Assembly (NCBI GenBank): GCA_937907435.1
Contig: CALCIA010000190.1
Location: forward strand, 1-64,000
Source: an uncultured Actinomycetes bacterium
GTDB taxonomy: Bacteria; Actinomycetota; Thermoleophilia; Solirubrobacterales; 70-9
Length of the DNA stretch: 64,000 bases
Direction of reading: 5' to 3'
In this document: positions 16,766 through 25,721 of the stretch, piece by piece
Numbering within the stretch: the stretch's first letter is position 1
Layout: each line of letters opens with the position of its first letter
Made by a program: the position numbers and the translations under genes
Notes under the pieces: model-generated
What the model was told of the DNA's origin: nothing
The model's input: only the letters and a program-made list of their open reading frames with translations
Databases searched by the model: none

Positions 16766-16847
16766 CCCGGACTGTGGCGGGTTTCTTTCGCCTGCCATCA
16801 GGCCGCGATGGTCGCAGCCGGAAACACGAAGAGAAGGAGACCCGATC

Positions 16848-17057
16848 ATGTCCGACACCACGAAGAACGAATCCGCATCGAAGGCCCCGAGCCACATCGC
16901 CTACCAGGTCCGCGACCGCGAGGGGAAGAAAGGCATCTGGACCCGCGTCGGCAGCGTGTGGCCCCATACCGATGGCAAGGGCTTCAACATCCAGCTCGAA
17001 GCGGTGCCGCTGGACGGCCGGATCACGCTCCGCGTCGCCACCGAGAAGAAAGACTAA
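16848..17057 (+). CDS. Conserved plasmid protein, 69 aa
   Basis: Small basic protein with the block HIAYQVRDREGKKGIWTRVG, then WPHTDGKGFNIQLEAVPLDG, a pattern I associate with a widespread uncharacterised family on proteobacterial and other plasmids. AAGGAG precedes the ATG at 16848. It is the first gene of a plus-strand operon (69-aa protein, methyltransferase, DUF6900-like protein, 54-aa protein) divergent from the relaxase. Function unknown. Confidence 0.75.
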   Translation: MSDTTKNESASKAPSHIAYQVRDREGKKGIWTRVGSVWPHTDGKGFNIQLEAVPLDGRITLRVATEKKD

Positions 17058-17114
17058 TGCTCAAACCGGGCGGGCTGGAGCGCCCGCCCACCAACCACCG
17101 AAAGGAATCGCACC

Positions 17115-17870
17115 ATGACCTCTCACACCGCACCGATCAATCCGTTCTATGCGGCCCGACACAATCGGCCCGCCCCCGCCAAGCACGACGAGCCCGGCAA
17201 GCCCGTCTATGCACGCCTTCCCCTGGCGCCCGTCACCGCGAGCCCGGTGCCGCACCTGACCAGCCTCTACCATTTCCACCGGACTGGCGAGTACGGCGAC
17301 CGAGCCTATCCCGGCAATTGCGGGGGCCGCCTCATCAAGGACCTGCTCCTCTACTTCCAACCGGGGCTGGTCTTCGACCCGATGACCGGCAGCGGCACCT
17401 GCCGGGACGTCTGCGAGGAGATGGACATCCCCTGCATCTCCTGGGACATCCACCAGGGCATCGACGCCTGTGACCCGAAGGGCTTCGGCGACGCCGAGAC
17501 CTTTGACTTCATCTGGGCCCATCCTCCTTACTGGCGCCAGAAACTCTATGCCGACGATCCCCGCGACCTGTCGCGCACGCCGACGCTGGAGGAATTCCTG
17601 CGACGCTACCGACAGTTCCTCCGCAACTGCGCCCGGTCGCTGAAACCCGCCGGGAAGCTGGCCGTCCTGATGGGCGATTACTCGGACCGCGGGGCCGGGT
17701 TCGTCCCGCTGGTCTATCACACGAAGCGACTCGCCTTCGAGGCCGGGCTCGTCCAGCATTGCACCGACATCATCCGCTTCAGCCACGGGGCGAGCAGCTC
17801 GAAGAAGGTCTACCGGACCAGCTTCATCCCCGGCCTGCACGACGTCTGCATGATCTTCGAACGCCCGTAA
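17115..17870 (+). CDS. Site-specific DNA methyltransferase, 251 aa
   Basis: Amino-methyltransferase acting on adenine N6 or cytosine N4. Motif I FDPMTGSGTCRD is near residues 87-98 (AdoMet binding) and motif IV appears as HPPYW near 135, a DPPY variant with His in the first position. No restriction endonuclease is adjacent, so this is an orphan enzyme. On a conjugative element it would most likely mark the DNA against host restriction or control gene expression. AAAGGA lies before the ATG. Same operon as the 69-aa gene, 57 nt downstream. Confidence 0.85.
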   Translation: MTSHTAPINPFYAARHNRPAPAKHDEPGKPVYARLPLAPVTASPVPHLTSLYHFHRTGEYGDRAYPGNCGGRLIKDLLLYFQPGLVFDPMTGSGTCRDVCEEMDIPCISWDIHQGIDACDPKGFGDAETFDFIWAHPPYWRQKLYADDPRDLSRTPTLEEFLRRYRQFLRNCARSLKPAGKLAVLMGDYSDRGAGFVPLVYHTKRLAFEAGLVQHCTDIIRFSHGASSSKKVYRTSFIPGLHDVCMIFERP

Positions 17871-17896
17871 TCACCAACCGAGAAAGGAATCTCACC

Positions 17897-18343
17897 ATGA
17901 AGCTACTCGACCAACTCTTCGCCGACATCGCACGCGAGCATTTCGGCATCCCGACGCTCGCGACCCGCATGAGCGACGCCCTCGACTTCCACGACGTGGC
18001 CGTCTGGTCCGTCCTGGCGGCGCTCAAGGCCGCCTACGAGGCGGGCCTCGCCGCCCCGGAGCCGCGGATGAGGCAGGCCCCCGACCTGCCGAAGCGGTTC
18101 GACGGCTACGAGATCCAACCCTGCCGTCGCTATCTCGATGCTGAGGAGCCGGGCCTGTCCTTCGTCGAGCCTTGCGAGCCCCACGAGGCGGATTTCTGGA
18201 CGGTCTATGGCCATGTCGCAGGCGAGGGCGTCCACGCCATCGGTGACTTCGAGGACCTCGGCCATGCCGAGGAAATCGTTGCCCGCATCACCGGACGGCC
18301 CTATACGGGCAAGGCCACCAACCCCACGGGACATCACCGATGA
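17897..18343 (+). CDS. DUF6900-like protein, 148 aa
   Basis: The first 60 residues (LFADIAREHFGIPTLATRMS followed by DALDFHDVAVWSV) match my recollection of the short DUF6900 domain often found on plasmids. The C-terminal half carries YEIQPCRRYLD and an acidic region, with no recognised domain. AAAGGA precedes the ATG. The stop overlaps the ATG of the next gene by ATGA. Function unknown. Confidence 0.75.
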   Translation: MKLLDQLFADIAREHFGIPTLATRMSDALDFHDVAVWSVLAALKAAYEAGLAAPEPRMRQAPDLPKRFDGYEIQPCRRYLDAEEPGLSFVEPCEPHEADFWTVYGHVAGEGVHAIGDFEDLGHAEEIVARITGRPYTGKATNPTGHHR

Positions 18344-18504
18344 CCGCCGATCTCGACGACCTCCTCGACGACCTGTTCCTCGGATGCGCGCTGGCCGCAT
18401 TCGTCGAACAGGCGATCGAGCAAGGGGGGCCTCCCGATGTCGAAGCCACCCGGCTACGAGCCTACCGATTCTATGAAGAGGCCCTCGCCGCCAAGAACCG
18501 TTAA
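18340..18504 (+). CDS. Small conserved acidic protein, 54 aa
   Basis: The ATG overlaps the stop of the previous gene (ATGA at 18340-18343), and the frame encodes MTADLDDLLDDLFLGCALAA, then FVEQAIEQGG and a C-terminal RAYRFYEEALAAKNR. The amphipathic, regular sequence and the coupling make it a convincing gene despite its size. It resembles short uncharacterised proteins found downstream of DUF6900-like genes. Last gene of the operon; a terminator-like hairpin follows at 18644. Confidence 0.7.
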   Translation: MTADLDDLLDDLFLGCALAAFVEQAIEQGGPPDVEATRLRAYRFYEEALAAKNR

Positions 18505-18643
18505 CCCTTTTGCGAGTCCGCACGCCGTCCCAGGGCGGGACGGCCGGCCTCCGCCTGCCCATCCGGCGAGGCGAAAAATCCGGCCGATGCTCGGGTCGGT
18601 TTTCGCGGTGTCAGAGGGAGCAAGATTTTTATCAGGCGTCTCC

Positions 18644-18669
18644 CCTAGCATCCGCTAGGCGGGTTTTTT
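18644..18669 (+). terminator. Rho-independent terminator
   Basis: Perfect 6-bp stem CCTAGC/GCTAGG with the loop ATCC, followed after four bases by six T residues. It would end the 16848-18504 operon. Confidence 0.6.
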
Positions 18670-18830
18670 CACCGTGGAAACGCAATCAATACGGGTGGAA
18701 TCCTGCGGCGGGTTAGTTGGTCGGCTGACATGGAAACCATTAAAGATATCGAGCACCTACAATCGATTAACGGCGATTTTCATGAATCGTGTTGTTGACT
18801 GGATGCAAATTCCCTTCTACGTTTCGACCC

Positions 18831-19049
18831 ATGTCCGTCATGTCCCCACACCCCAACGCACTCACGATCGCCAAGGAATCGATGGCGATGTCGAAGGAGT
18901 CCGGCTCGCAGGTCTTCCAGACCGTGGCGATGGTGAGCATGGTCGCGATGGCCCTGGCATCGCTGACGAGTTCCGGGCACATGCTCCTGCGCGACCTCAA
19001 CAAGAAATACGACGCCGACAAAGACAAGGGCCAGGGCCGTGGCCGGTAG
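18831..19049 (+). CDS. Small single-pass membrane protein, 72 aa
   Basis: Met-rich peptide with one hydrophobic segment (TVAMVSMVAMALASLTSSG) and a basic Lys/Asp tail (NKKYDADKDKGQGRGR). No clear ribosome-binding site is seen; the start could be 18831 or the ATG two codons later. It joins the other tiny membrane proteins of the backbone region. The 325 nt between the previous gene and this one hold the terminator and an AT-richer stretch with TTGACT near 18798, perhaps part of a promoter. Confidence 0.5.
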   Translation: MSVMSPHPNALTIAKESMAMSKESGSQVFQTVAMVSMVAMALASLTSSGHMLLRDLNKKYDADKDKGQGRGR

Positions 19050-19286
19050 CGAGCGGACCGGTCCCGGATGAGCCGCCCTCCCGCCGGCCCTGTCGCCGAC
19101 CGATTGCCGGTTGCGCGAATGTCCCGTATCCATTACCACGGAGCAAAGAGCGAGCGGGCAGGCGCATCGTGTCGATGAGACCGCGACGCCCTCCCGGGAC
19201 GCCGTTCCTGCCGGGGTTCGCATCGGACTCCGACACGACCGCGACGCTTCAGGCTGACCGTAACCCAGACCCGCCGGGAGATCCCC

Positions 19287-19604
19287 ATGCAGTACAAGAC
19301 GATCATCCTCGGACTCCTCCAGGAGCACCCGGAATTGCACGACCAGCTCCAGGCCCGCAAGACGCTCCTCTGGGCCCTGGACCAATACGCCCTCGCCTTG
19401 AAGGCCAGCCACGAGTCCTGGATGGAGCGGATCGGGCAGAGGCGCCCGGGGAGCGATCGGAGCCAGGTCTCCGGCGAGGCCCTGGAATTCGCGCTCCGGG
19501 AGATCCAGGAGCGTTTGTCGAGCGACTCGAAGGAGGACGAGGACGAGCCGCAGTCCTTGGACGCGGCGATGGTCTTCCTCTGCCGTCACACGCCGCCCGC
19601 CTGA
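19287..19604 (+). CDS. Hypothetical protein, 105 aa
   Basis: Mostly helical charged protein (MQYKTIILGLLQEHPELHDQ, then LQARKTLLWALDQYA), with an acidic C-terminal region (SSDSKEDEDEP). GGGAG precedes the ATG. Its TGA stop overlaps a CTG codon in the frame of the large methyltransferase-helicase that follows, so the two are probably coupled. I associate this kind of short protein with genes preceding DarB-like proteins on plasmids, but the function is unknown. Confidence 0.65.
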   Translation: MQYKTIILGLLQEHPELHDQLQARKTLLWALDQYALALKASHESWMERIGQRRPGSDRSQVSGEALEFALREIQERLSSDSKEDEDEPQSLDAAMVFLCRHTPPA

Positions 19605-22600
19605 ACGGCACGCGGGCAAGACCTGCTGCTGCACAGGGCCGCCTCTCCTTCGGCGACATATCGAACGGGCGAGGCTCGACGGCACCCCGTTCGCCGGATA
19701 CTCTAGCCGCCGGAACCACTCCCCCTCTGCGAGCCGATCCGCCGACGCCGCCGGTCGAGCAGCGGGGCGATCGAGGCCGAGCGGCCTATGGCCCACCCGG
19801 CGTCGCCAGCGGCGAGAAGGCCAAGGCCCGCGACATCCTCGCGGCGATCCGCATCCTCCAGACCATCGAACACGACCGGCGGCCCGCCACGCCCCAGGAT
19901 CGAACGGCGCTCGCCCGCTTCGGCGGGTTCGGCGCGGTGGCGTTGTCGCTCTTCCCCGATCCGGTCTCGGGGCGCTTCAAGGACGCCGGCTGGCAGGTCC
20001 TCGGCGAGGAGCTGAAAGGGTTGCTGTCCCCGGAGGAATATCAGAGTGCCAAGCGAACTACTTTCAACGCCTTCTACACGTCCCCGACCGTCATCGCGGC
20101 CATGCACGAGGGGCTGGAACGCCTCGGCGTCCCGCGGGACGCGACCGTCCTCGAACCCGGATGCGGCACGGGCAACTTCCTGGGCCAGGCCGCCGAGGGG
20201 ATGCGCTTCCTCGGTGTCGAGATGGACTCCATCTCCGGCCGGATCGCCCGCGCCCTGCACCCCGAACACGACATCCGCATCGAGAATTTTCGCGACACGA
20301 GGCTGCCCGATGCCTGCCTCGACGCGGTGATCGGCAACGTGCCGTTCGCCGACGTGCGTCTCGACTACCGGGGTCAGAAGCTCGCCCTGCACGATTTCTT
20401 CTTCGCCAAGTCGCTCGACGCGTTGAAGCCCGGCGGGGTGATGGCCCTGGTGACCACGCATTTCACGCTCGACAAGCAGAACGCCGCCATCCGCGAACAC
20501 CTCGCGGCCAAGGCGGATTTCCTGGGCGCGATCCGACTGCCTTCCGATGCCTTCAAACGCGAGGGCACGTCCGTCGTCACCGACATCGTCTTCCTGCGCA
20601 AGCGAGGCCCCGGCCAGACGCCGAACCACGCCGATCCCGACTGGCTGGGCGTCGCGCCGCTGGCGATCGAGGGTGTCGAGAATCCGATCAACCGCTATTT
20701 CCACAACCATCCCGAGATGGTCCTGGGCACCTGGAGCCGCAAGGACCGTCTCTACGGCGGGGAGTCTGGCTACAGCGTCGTCGGCAGCGGCGACCTGGCC
20801 TCGCAGCTACGGGCCGCCGTCGAACGCTTGCCGAGGGCGGACCCGACTCGGTCCGCCGCCACCCTGCCCAAGCCGCCACCCGTCTTCATACCCCCGCCGC
20901 CCGAGCGGCACGTCACCGAGGGCAGCTTCTTCGTCGCGGACGACCGCACCATCTGCCAGATGGAGGAAGGCCGGTCCGCGCCCGTGACCTATTGCGGGAC
21001 CCTGCTCAAGGCCGACGGCACCCCGGGTGCCCGGAAGATCGGCAGCCTGATCGAGCTGCGCGACCTCGCCCGCCGCGTCCTGCAATCGCAGAACGAGGGC
21101 TGGCCCGAGGCGAATCGCGCCGACGCCCGTCGCACGCTGAACCGCGCCTATGACCGATTCGTGGCCGCGCACGGACCAATCAACAAGACGACGTTCACTG
21201 AAACCAAGCAGGGCTCGATCATCCGCCGCATGCCCAACCTCGTGAAGTTCCGCGAGGACCCGGACGCCATGCTGGTGATGGCGCTCGAAGAATACGACGA
21301 GATGACCGGGCGGGCGACGAAGGCCCCCATCCTGCTCAAAGACGTGGTGGGCAAGGCGCCACCGGTCACGTCGGTCGCCAGCGCCGAGGAAGGGTTGCTG
21401 GTCAGCCTCGATCGACGCGGCGTCGTGGACGTGCCCTTCATCGCCACGCTCTACGGCAAGCCCGAGGAGCGGGTCGTCGCCGAACTGGGCGACCTCGTCT
21501 ACCACGACCCCGAGACGAAGGCGTGGCAGACCGCCGATGCGTATCTTTCCGGCGACGTCCGCGCCAAGCTCGCCGCCGCCGAAAGGGCTGGTCAGGGGCA
21601 TGCGAGGAACGCCGAGGCGCTCCGACTGGTCCAGCCCGAGGACGTGCTGCCCGGCGACATCGACGCCGGCCTGGGGGCACCGTGGATACCAGCGAGCGAC
21701 ATCCGGGCCTTCGCCGCGGACCTCTTCCGCGTCGCCCCGTCCGCCATCCAGATCGGCCACCTCAAGAAGGATGCGACGTGGAGCGTCGACGCCGACCACG
21801 CCGCCGAGGCGTCGGTCGCCGCCACCGCCGATTACGGGACCCCGAGGGCCAACGGCGTCGGGTTGCTGGAATTGGCCCTCAACATGAAATCCCCGATCAT
21901 CTACGATGTCGTCCACAACGGCGAGCGCGAGGAGCGCGTCGTCAACCAGGAGGCGACGCTCGCCGCCCGCGAGAAGCAGAAGCTCATCAAGGAGCGGTTC
22001 AAGACGTGGGTCTTCGAGGGGCCCGAGCGCACCGAGCGGCTGGTCCGGGTCTACAACGACACCTACAACAATCTGCGGCCCCGCCTGTTCGACGGCTCGC
22101 ATCTCGACTTCCCCGGCATGAGCCGGGGCATCACGCTGAACCCGCACCAGAAGGACGCCGTCTGGCGAGGAATGAGCGGTGGCAACACCCTGTTGGCGCA
22201 CGCCGTCGGCGCGGGCAAGACCTTCACGATGGCCGCCACCGGCATGAAGATGAAGCAGGCCGGGCTGGTCAAGAAGCCGATGTACGTGGTGCCCAACCAC
22301 ATGCTGGAGCAGTTTACCCGCGAGTTCATGCAACTCTATCCCAACGCCAAATTGCTGGTGGCCGCCAAGGAGGACCTGACGCGCGAGCGCCGCAAGATGC
22401 TCACCGCCAAGATCGCCAGCGGTGAATGGGACGGCATTGTCGTCACCCATTCGAGCTTCGAGCGGATCGGGATGTCCGGCGGCTACCAGGAGCGGTTCCT
22501 GCGCGAGCAAATCAAAGAGTATGACCAGTTGCTCCGCGACGGGGTCGCCGCCGACACCGGCCGCGGCAATCGCAACATCATCAAGACGATCGAGAAGCAG

Positions 22601-24919
22601 AAGGCCCGCCGCGAGGAACGGCTGAAAGACCTGCTCGCCGAAGACAAGAAGGACGCCGGCCTGGTTTTCGACGAGCTGGGCGTCGACCACGTCTTCATCG
22701 ACGAGGCCCATTATTTCAAGAACCTGGAGACGCCGACCAAGATGGAACGGGTGGCCGGCATCCAGACCGGCGGCAGCGAACGCGCCTTCGACCTCTACAT
22801 GAAGGCCCGCTACCTGGGCGAGCGGCACCCCGGCCACGGCGTCACCTTCGCCACGGGCACGCCGATCAGCAACACGATGGTCGAGCTGTACACGATGCAA
22901 CGCTTCCTCGACCCCGAGGGGCTCGCGAGCCGCGGCATCGAGCATTTCGACGGCTGGGCCGCCACCTTCGGCGAGGTGATCGACACGATGGAAATTTCCC
23001 CGGACGGGGCCAGCCTCCGGCCGCGGAGCCGGTTCGCGCGGTTCACCAACCTGCCCGAACTCCAGCAGATGTTCCGCGCCTTCTCCGACGTGCAGACGGC
23101 CGAGATGCTGGACCTTCCCCGCCCGAGGCTGGAGACCGGCAAGCCGATCGTCGTCGCCTGCCCGATGTCGGAGGAACAACGGGCGCTCCAGCAAGCCCTG
23201 GTCGCCCGCTACGACCGCCTGCGGACGGAGAAGGTCGATCCCCGCGAGGACAACGCCCTGGCCATCACCACCGACGGCCGCAAGCTGGCCCTCGACGCCC
23301 GCATGCTCTCGTCCACGGCCGAGGATTTCGCCGGCTCGAAGGTCAACGCCCTGGCGGGCCGCGTCGCCGACATCTGGACCCGGACCGCCGCCACACGCGG
23401 CACGCAGATGGTCTTCTGCGACATGGGCGTCCACCCCACCGCCTGGGGCTATTCGGCCTATGACGAGATCGCGGCCAAGCTCGCCGCCCGCGGCATCCCG
23501 CGCGAGCAGATCGCCGTCGTCGGCGACGCCGACTCCGACGCCAAGAAGCAGGCCCTCTTCGAGAAGGTCAGGAACGGCTCGGTGCGCGTGCTGATCGGCA
23601 GCACCCAAAAGATGGGCACCGGCACCAACGTCCAGAAACGGCTGGCGGCCCTGCACCATCTCGACGCCCCCTGGAAGCCGGCCGAGGTCGAGCAGCGCGA
23701 GGGCCGCATCCTCCGTCAGGGGAACGCCAACGAGGAGGTCGCGATCTATCGCTACGTCACCGAGGGCTCGTTCGACGCCTATATGTGGCAGGCGCTGGAG
23801 ACGAAGGCCCGATTCATCTCCCAGATCATGACCGGCGAGGCGGCCGTCCGCCGCGCCGAGGACATCGGCGGCCAGGAGCTTTCCTACGCCGAGGTCAAGG
23901 CGATCGCCTCCGGCAACCCCGCCGTCCTGACCCTGGCCGAGGCCGACGCCGAATTGCAGCGGCTCGCCGTCCTCAGGAGGAACCACGCCGACGAGCAATA
24001 TCTCGCGCGACGGAGCTTGCGCGAGCTGCCCGGCTCCATCGAGACACTGTCCCGACGCCTGAACGATCTGGGAAGCGACCTGAAGACCGTCACCGACCAT
24101 GCCAGCGACCCGTTGGTCATCGGCGGCAGGGACTGCCGCCGGGAGTCCGAGCTTGAGACCCTCGCCGGCCGCCTGGACGCCCTGCCGGAGCGGGTTCGCG
24201 AGACCAGGCGGTTCCCGCTCGGGACCTATCGCGGGCTCCGGTTCGGCGTCGTGCTGCACGGCAACGACGCCGCCGAGGTTTTCCTGGAAGGAGCGGCAAC
24301 CCGGCACGGCATGCTGTCCCGCGATCACCGCGGGCCTCGGGCCGTGCTGAACGCCCTCGACCGCCTCGCTGGCACCTACGAGGACCGGTGTGCCGCCACT
24401 CGACAAGATCTCGACATCGCACAGGGCCAGCTCCGGGACTACGAGGCACGCTTGGGGGTGCCGTTCCCCCACGATGCCTATCTCGGGGAGCTGACCGCAT
24501 TACGCGACCGACTGAAGGCCGGGCTCTCCGACACGGCCCCCGAGCCCGGGGCGATCCCACCCCCGCCGGTCCACGAGCTTGCGGGGCGGATCAACGCGCT
24601 CAAGGCCGCCCACGCCATCGAAGCCACGCCGCAACGGGCCGGTACACGCCGAGCCGCGACGGCCGAGGAGCCGGTCAGCGCACGCATCCGCCGCCGTGCC
24701 GCGGCGGATGCGGTCCCCCAATCCGAGGCCGGAACCGAGCCGGGCCGTCCCGTGTCCCGGGCGGAGGCACTCTCCCCGCCGGGAGCCATTTCGGTAGACC
24801 GCCCGACCGCCGCCGAGTTGCGTGGCACCTTGCCGCACGAGCACCCCGCCGGCGCTCGGACGTTCCGAGAAGACGTCACCCGGGACCGGGGGAAAGTGCG
24901 TCAATTCGGCATATTTTGA
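19601..24919 (+). CDS. Giant N6-methyltransferase/SF2 helicase (DarB-like), about 1772 aa
   Basis: Fusion of an adenine methyltransferase and an SNF2-like helicase. Motif I VLEPGCGTGNFLG is near residue 181 and the catalytic loop GNVPF (an NPPF variant) near 245. The helicase has Walker A HAVGAGKTFT near 866, FIDEAHYF near 1030, TGTPISNTM near 1085 and motif VI QREGRILRQGN near 1365. Phage P1 DarB has this architecture and protects incoming DNA from restriction; that role is likely here given ardC and the relaxase. The start is unclear: there is no ATG or GTG near the first conserved residue. A CTG at 19601 overlaps the previous stop and is my provisional choice. A longer upstream frame reads through the 105-aa gene and is unlikely. 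Confidence 0.85.
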   Translation: MNGTRARPAAAQGRLSFGDISNGRGSTAPRSPDTLAAGTTPPLRADPPTPPVEQRGDRGRAAYGPPGVASGEKAKARDILAAIRILQTIEHDRRPATPQDRTALARFGGFGAVALSLFPDPVSGRFKDAGWQVLGEELKGLLSPEEYQSAKRTTFNAFYTSPTVIAAMHEGLERLGVPRDATVLEPGCGTGNFLGQAAEGMRFLGVEMDSISGRIARALHPEHDIRIENFRDTRLPDACLDAVIGNVPFADVRLDYRGQKLALHDFFFAKSLDALKPGGVMALVTTHFTLDKQNAAIREHLAAKADFLGAIRLPSDAFKREGTSVVTDIVFLRKRGPGQTPNHADPDWLGVAPLAIEGVENPINRYFHNHPEMVLGTWSRKDRLYGGESGYSVVGSGDLASQLRAAVERLPRADPTRSAATLPKPPPVFIPPPPERHVTEGSFFVADDRTICQMEEGRSAPVTYCGTLLKADGTPGARKIGSLIELRDLARRVLQSQNEGWPEANRADARRTLNRAYDRFVAAHGPINKTTFTETKQGSIIRRMPNLVKFREDPDAMLVMALEEYDEMTGRATKAPILLKDVVGKAPPVTSVASAEEGLLVSLDRRGVVDVPFIATLYGKPEERVVAELGDLVYHDPETKAWQTADAYLSGDVRAKLAAAERAGQGHARNAEALRLVQPEDVLPGDIDAGLGAPWIPASDIRAFAADLFRVAPSAIQIGHLKKDATWSVDADHAAEASVAATADYGTPRANGVGLLELALNMKSPIIYDVVHNGEREERVVNQEATLAAREKQKLIKERFKTWVFEGPERTERLVRVYNDTYNNLRPRLFDGSHLDFPGMSRGITLNPHQKDAVWRGMSGGNTLLAHAVGAGKTFTMAATGMKMKQAGLVKKPMYVVPNHMLEQFTREFMQLYPNAKLLVAAKEDLTRERRKMLTAKIASGEWDGIVVTHSSFERIGMSGGYQERFLREQIKEYDQLLRDGVAADTGRGNRNIIKTIEKQKARREERLKDLLAEDKKDAGLVFDELGVDHVFIDEAHYFKNLETPTKMERVAGIQTGGSERAFDLYMKARYLGERHPGHGVTFATGTPISNTMVELYTMQRFLDPEGLASRGIEHFDGWAATFGEVIDTMEISPDGASLRPRSRFARFTNLPELQQMFRAFSDVQTAEMLDLPRPRLETGKPIVVACPMSEEQRALQQALVARYDRLRTEKVDPREDNALAITTDGRKLALDARMLSSTAEDFAGSKVNALAGRVADIWTRTAATRGTQMVFCDMGVHPTAWGYSAYDEIAAKLAARGIPREQIAVVGDADSDAKKQALFEKVRNGSVRVLIGSTQKMGTGTNVQKRLAALHHLDAPWKPAEVEQREGRILRQGNANEEVAIYRYVTEGSFDAYMWQALETKARFISQIMTGEAAVRRAEDIGGQELSYAEVKAIASGNPAVLTLAEADAELQRLAVLRRNHADEQYLARRSLRELPGSIETLSRRLNDLGSDLKTVTDHASDPLVIGGRDCRRESELETLAGRLDALPERVRETRRFPLGTYRGLRFGVVLHGNDAAEVFLEGAATRHGMLSRDHRGPRAVLNALDRLAGTYEDRCAATRQDLDIAQGQLRDYEARLGVPFPHDAYLGELTALRDRLKAGLSDTAPEPGAIPPPPVHELAGRINALKAAHAIEATPQRAGTRRAATAEEPVSARIRRRAAADAVPQSEAGTEPGRPVSRAEALSPPGAISVDRPTAAELRGTLPHEHPAGARTFREDVTRDRGKVRQFGIF

Positions 24920-25100
24920 GGCGTGATGGCCTATGTGGGTGTCTCGCTCAACATCACAACGTGAATAATCTTCGACAGGGCGACACGCAGAGAAATGGGC
25001 CGAATCCCATTCGGCCTTCAGAATTGTTCCACGCCATCCGATTAGGATAATAGGCCGAGCTGTTTCAACCCAAAGGCATAGCGGCGTCGGCGATGATTGC

Positions 25101-25150
25101 TTGACCTGAAGGCCCAGAACCCTATTATTAGAGACTAGGGTATTGTCTCT
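25101..25150 (+). promoter_or_regulatory. Promoter and inverted repeat of the first RND operon
   Basis: TTGACC at 25101-25106 and TATTAT at 25123-25128 are spaced 16 nt. Just downstream AGAGAC (25130-25135) and GTCTCT (25145-25150) form an inverted repeat around the expected transcription start, a plausible repressor or activator site. The -35 extension TTGACCTG and the element AGAAnCCCTAnTAT are shared with the promoter at 39756 of the second RND operon. Confidence 0.6.
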
Positions 25151-25170
25151 CGATCGACAGGCGGACCACG

Positions 25171-25554
25171 GTGCGGAGTTTCGTCAGTCTATTCCTGGTC
25201 GGTCTCCTCCTCGCTTGTCCGCTCCTTTGCCGGACGATCGAGCCCGGGTGCTCCCATGAGCTGACCGGCGGGGCGAACGATTTGGACGACGATTCCCACA
25301 TCCCCCCGTCCTGCCCCGATGACGGGGTAAGCTGCGTCTGCGGCGGAGCTGTCCAGACTGGGGAACTCCGAGCCACCGACTTGCCTTCGCCGATGGCCAT
25401 CCCGTTCTTGGATGGCTGGTTCCACGCCACCGCCCTCTCCACGCCGCTCACCTCCCTCTCGCAGCACCTCACCGCCGAAGGAACCCCCACCGGGCTCGCC
25501 GCTCTCGGCGACGCCCTGTCGGTGCGCGCGTTCCTCCAGAACTTCCGCTTCTAA
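25171..25554 (+). CDS. Secreted Cys-rich leader-gene protein of RND operon 1, 127 aa
   Basis: GTG start; the N-terminus VSLFLVGLLLACPLLCRT is a signal peptide, possibly with a lipobox-like Cys. The mature part has a short Cys cluster (SCPDDGVSCVCGG near residues 48-60) and an otherwise low-complexity, Pro/Ala-rich body ending FLQNFRF. First gene of the adaptor-pump-outer membrane operon. A protein of similar design starts the second RND operon at 39822. A periplasmic metal-binding or sensing role is inferred; no family is recognised. Confidence 0.6.
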   Translation: MRSFVSLFLVGLLLACPLLCRTIEPGCSHELTGGANDLDDDSHIPPSCPDDGVSCVCGGAVQTGELRATDLPSPMAIPFLDGWFHATALSTPLTSLSQHLTAEGTPTGLAALGDALSVRAFLQNFRF

Positions 25555-25721
25555 TCTCGTCTCCCTCCCCGCCGGGCCCACAGTAGCGCCACGCGCTCTG
25601 CGCGGTCCCGGCTCTGGCCCATTTCTCGGGCCGTACGCCACAACCGACCTACATCCGCCTCGGGTCTACCCGGACCTGGGGATATTGCGCCCTGCATCTC
25701 CTCATGTGGAAGGACCAACCT

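Noticed and set aside
18674..19600. Upstream extension of the giant methyltransferase-helicase frame
   Set aside because: It runs through the 72-aa and 105-aa genes in another frame and has no recognisable content.
20807..24472. 1221-codon open frame on the minus strand
   Set aside because: It is the antisense of the methyltransferase-helicase gene; codon bias of GC-rich DNA keeps it open. No domain is recognisable.
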